Assembly (NCBI GenBank): GCA_002493305.1
Contig: DKYJ01000039.1
Span: 15,958-79,957 of the forward strand
DNA: 64,000 nucleotides
From: Clostridiales bacterium UBA7103
GTDB lineage: Bacteria > Bacillota > Clostridia > Oscillospirales > Oscillospiraceae
Direction: 5' to 3'
Part shown: positions 63,557 to 64,000 of the stretch, in pieces
Numbering within the stretch: the first letter of the stretch is position 1
Layout of the letters: each line of letters starts with the position of its first letter
Program-made: the position numbers and the translations under genes
The notes under the pieces: generated by a model
What the model was told of the DNA's origin: nothing
Databases searched by the model: none
What the model saw: the letters and a program-made list of their open reading frames with translations, nothing else

Positions 63557-64000
63557 TCACACTGCCCCGGGCTTACCCAGCATTCGGAACATGTTCTTCT
63601 TATAGGCCTCGACGCCGGGCTGGTCGAAGGGGTTGACTCTGGACATGTACCCGGACACGGCGCAGGCTACCTCAAAGAAGGTGACGATGGCGGCAAAGCC
63701 CTCCTCGTCTCTGCGCTCGCACTCCAGCACCAGATTCGGCACGCCGCCGGAGACATGGGCGTCACGCACGGCGTCCGCCGCCACGCGGCAGATATCCGCC
63801 ATATCGCGCCCGGCGAGGTAGTTGAGCCCGTCGGCGTTCTCCGGCTCCGCGGGGAAGGGATAGGCGCGGCGGCTCTTTTTAAAGCGCAGAACGCTCTCCA
63901 TGAGATTTCTCGGCCCTGCCTGAATGAACTGACCCATGGAGTGCAGGTCGGCAGTAAATTCCACAGAGGCGGGGAATATGCCCTTGCCGTCCTTGCCCTC
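63557..64000 (-). CDS. pgi: Glucose-6-phosphate isomerase, 3' part
   Basis: The C-terminal about 148 residues of PGI; the frame is open to the right window edge, where EGKDGKGIFPASVEFTADLH is the well-known PGI active-site region. NPFDQPGVEAYKKNMFRMLG is the conserved end, holding the catalytic Lys region. It interconverts glucose 6-phosphate and fructose 6-phosphate. The 5' end lies beyond the window; the apparent GTG start inside is only an edge effect. Confidence 0.93.
   Translation of the reverse strand, partial: EGKDGKGIFPASVEFTADLHSMGQFIQAGPRNLMESVLRFKKSRRAYPFPAEPENADGLNYLAGRDMADICRVAADAVRDAHVSGGVPNLVLECERRDEEGFAAIVTFFEVACAVSGYMSRVNPFDQPGVEAYKKNMFRMLGKPGAV

Overview
The window looks like the chromosome of an endospore-forming Clostridia bacterium, most likely Oscillospiraceae-like. 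This is inferred from its moderately high GC content, sporulation genes (SpoVT C-terminal part, SpoVB-like flippase), HemZ, an ECF-type vitamin S component and ThiW, and a 2-hydroxyacyl-CoA dehydratase pair. It divides sharply at about 28.86 kb: everything to the left is mobile-element DNA, everything to the right is ordinary host chromosome.

Mobile part (1 to about 28.86 kb). The left edge carries the 3' part of a RES-domain gene and a decayed large serine recombinase. From 20.2 kb down to 2.3 kb on the minus strand runs one nearly gapless 12-gene defence operon. It starts with an ABC-three-component (ABC-3C) module (zinc-ribbon/HNH-like protein, MC6-like middle component, DUF2326 ATPase). 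A small Cro/CI regulator, a cytosine-C5 methyltransferase and an SNF2/DrmD-like helicase follow. Next come a type III-like Mod and Res pair, then DISARM DrmA, DrmB (DUF1998) and DrmC (phospholipase D), and finally a GIY-YIG nuclease with a RAMA/DUF4357-like tail. A consensus promoter lies in front of it, and a 17-bp direct repeat (one mismatch) flanks it. To the right on the plus strand is the element backbone: a sigma-like factor with a hidden Shine-Dalgarno, an HTH regulator, a small accessory gene, a CRESS-DNA-type HUH/SF3 Rep preceded by a stem-loop displaying AAGTATTAC, and an FtsK/TcpA-like ATPase. Fic and RhuM cargo and a large serine recombinase follow. The recombinase reads in frame into the C-terminal about 150 residues of SpoVT, so the element sits inside spoVT and its right attachment junction is near 28.86 kb. 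The 5' part of spoVT is not in the window.

Host part (28.9 to 64 kb). A cell-envelope lipoprotein lies beside a large secreted transglutaminase gene interrupted by an amber codon. A cobalamin riboswitch leads a DUF4430 protein and an ECF S component. Then come a hairpin-rich intergenic region, a uridine-kinase-like/hemZ/PF06541 operon, a CarD regulator, and a TPP-riboswitch thiamine salvage operon (thiW-thiM-thiE-HAD-thiD-cytX). A 2-hydroxyacyl-CoA dehydratase pair follows, then a P-loop protein, rqcP, HU, a SpoVB-like flippase, an FAD oxidoreductase, and an IclR regulator divergent from a metallo-hydrolase and a permease. The last stretch holds gap, an orphan histidine-kinase-like protein, an S24 repressor, a two-component system with a PepSY protein, a MATE exporter and the 3' end of pgi.

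The most notable signals are the composite DISARM/type III/ABC-3C operon, the CRESS-type origin and Rep on a bacterial element, and the element's insertion in spoVT with a recombinase-SpoVT chimera. No tRNA, rRNA or CRISPR array was recognised.
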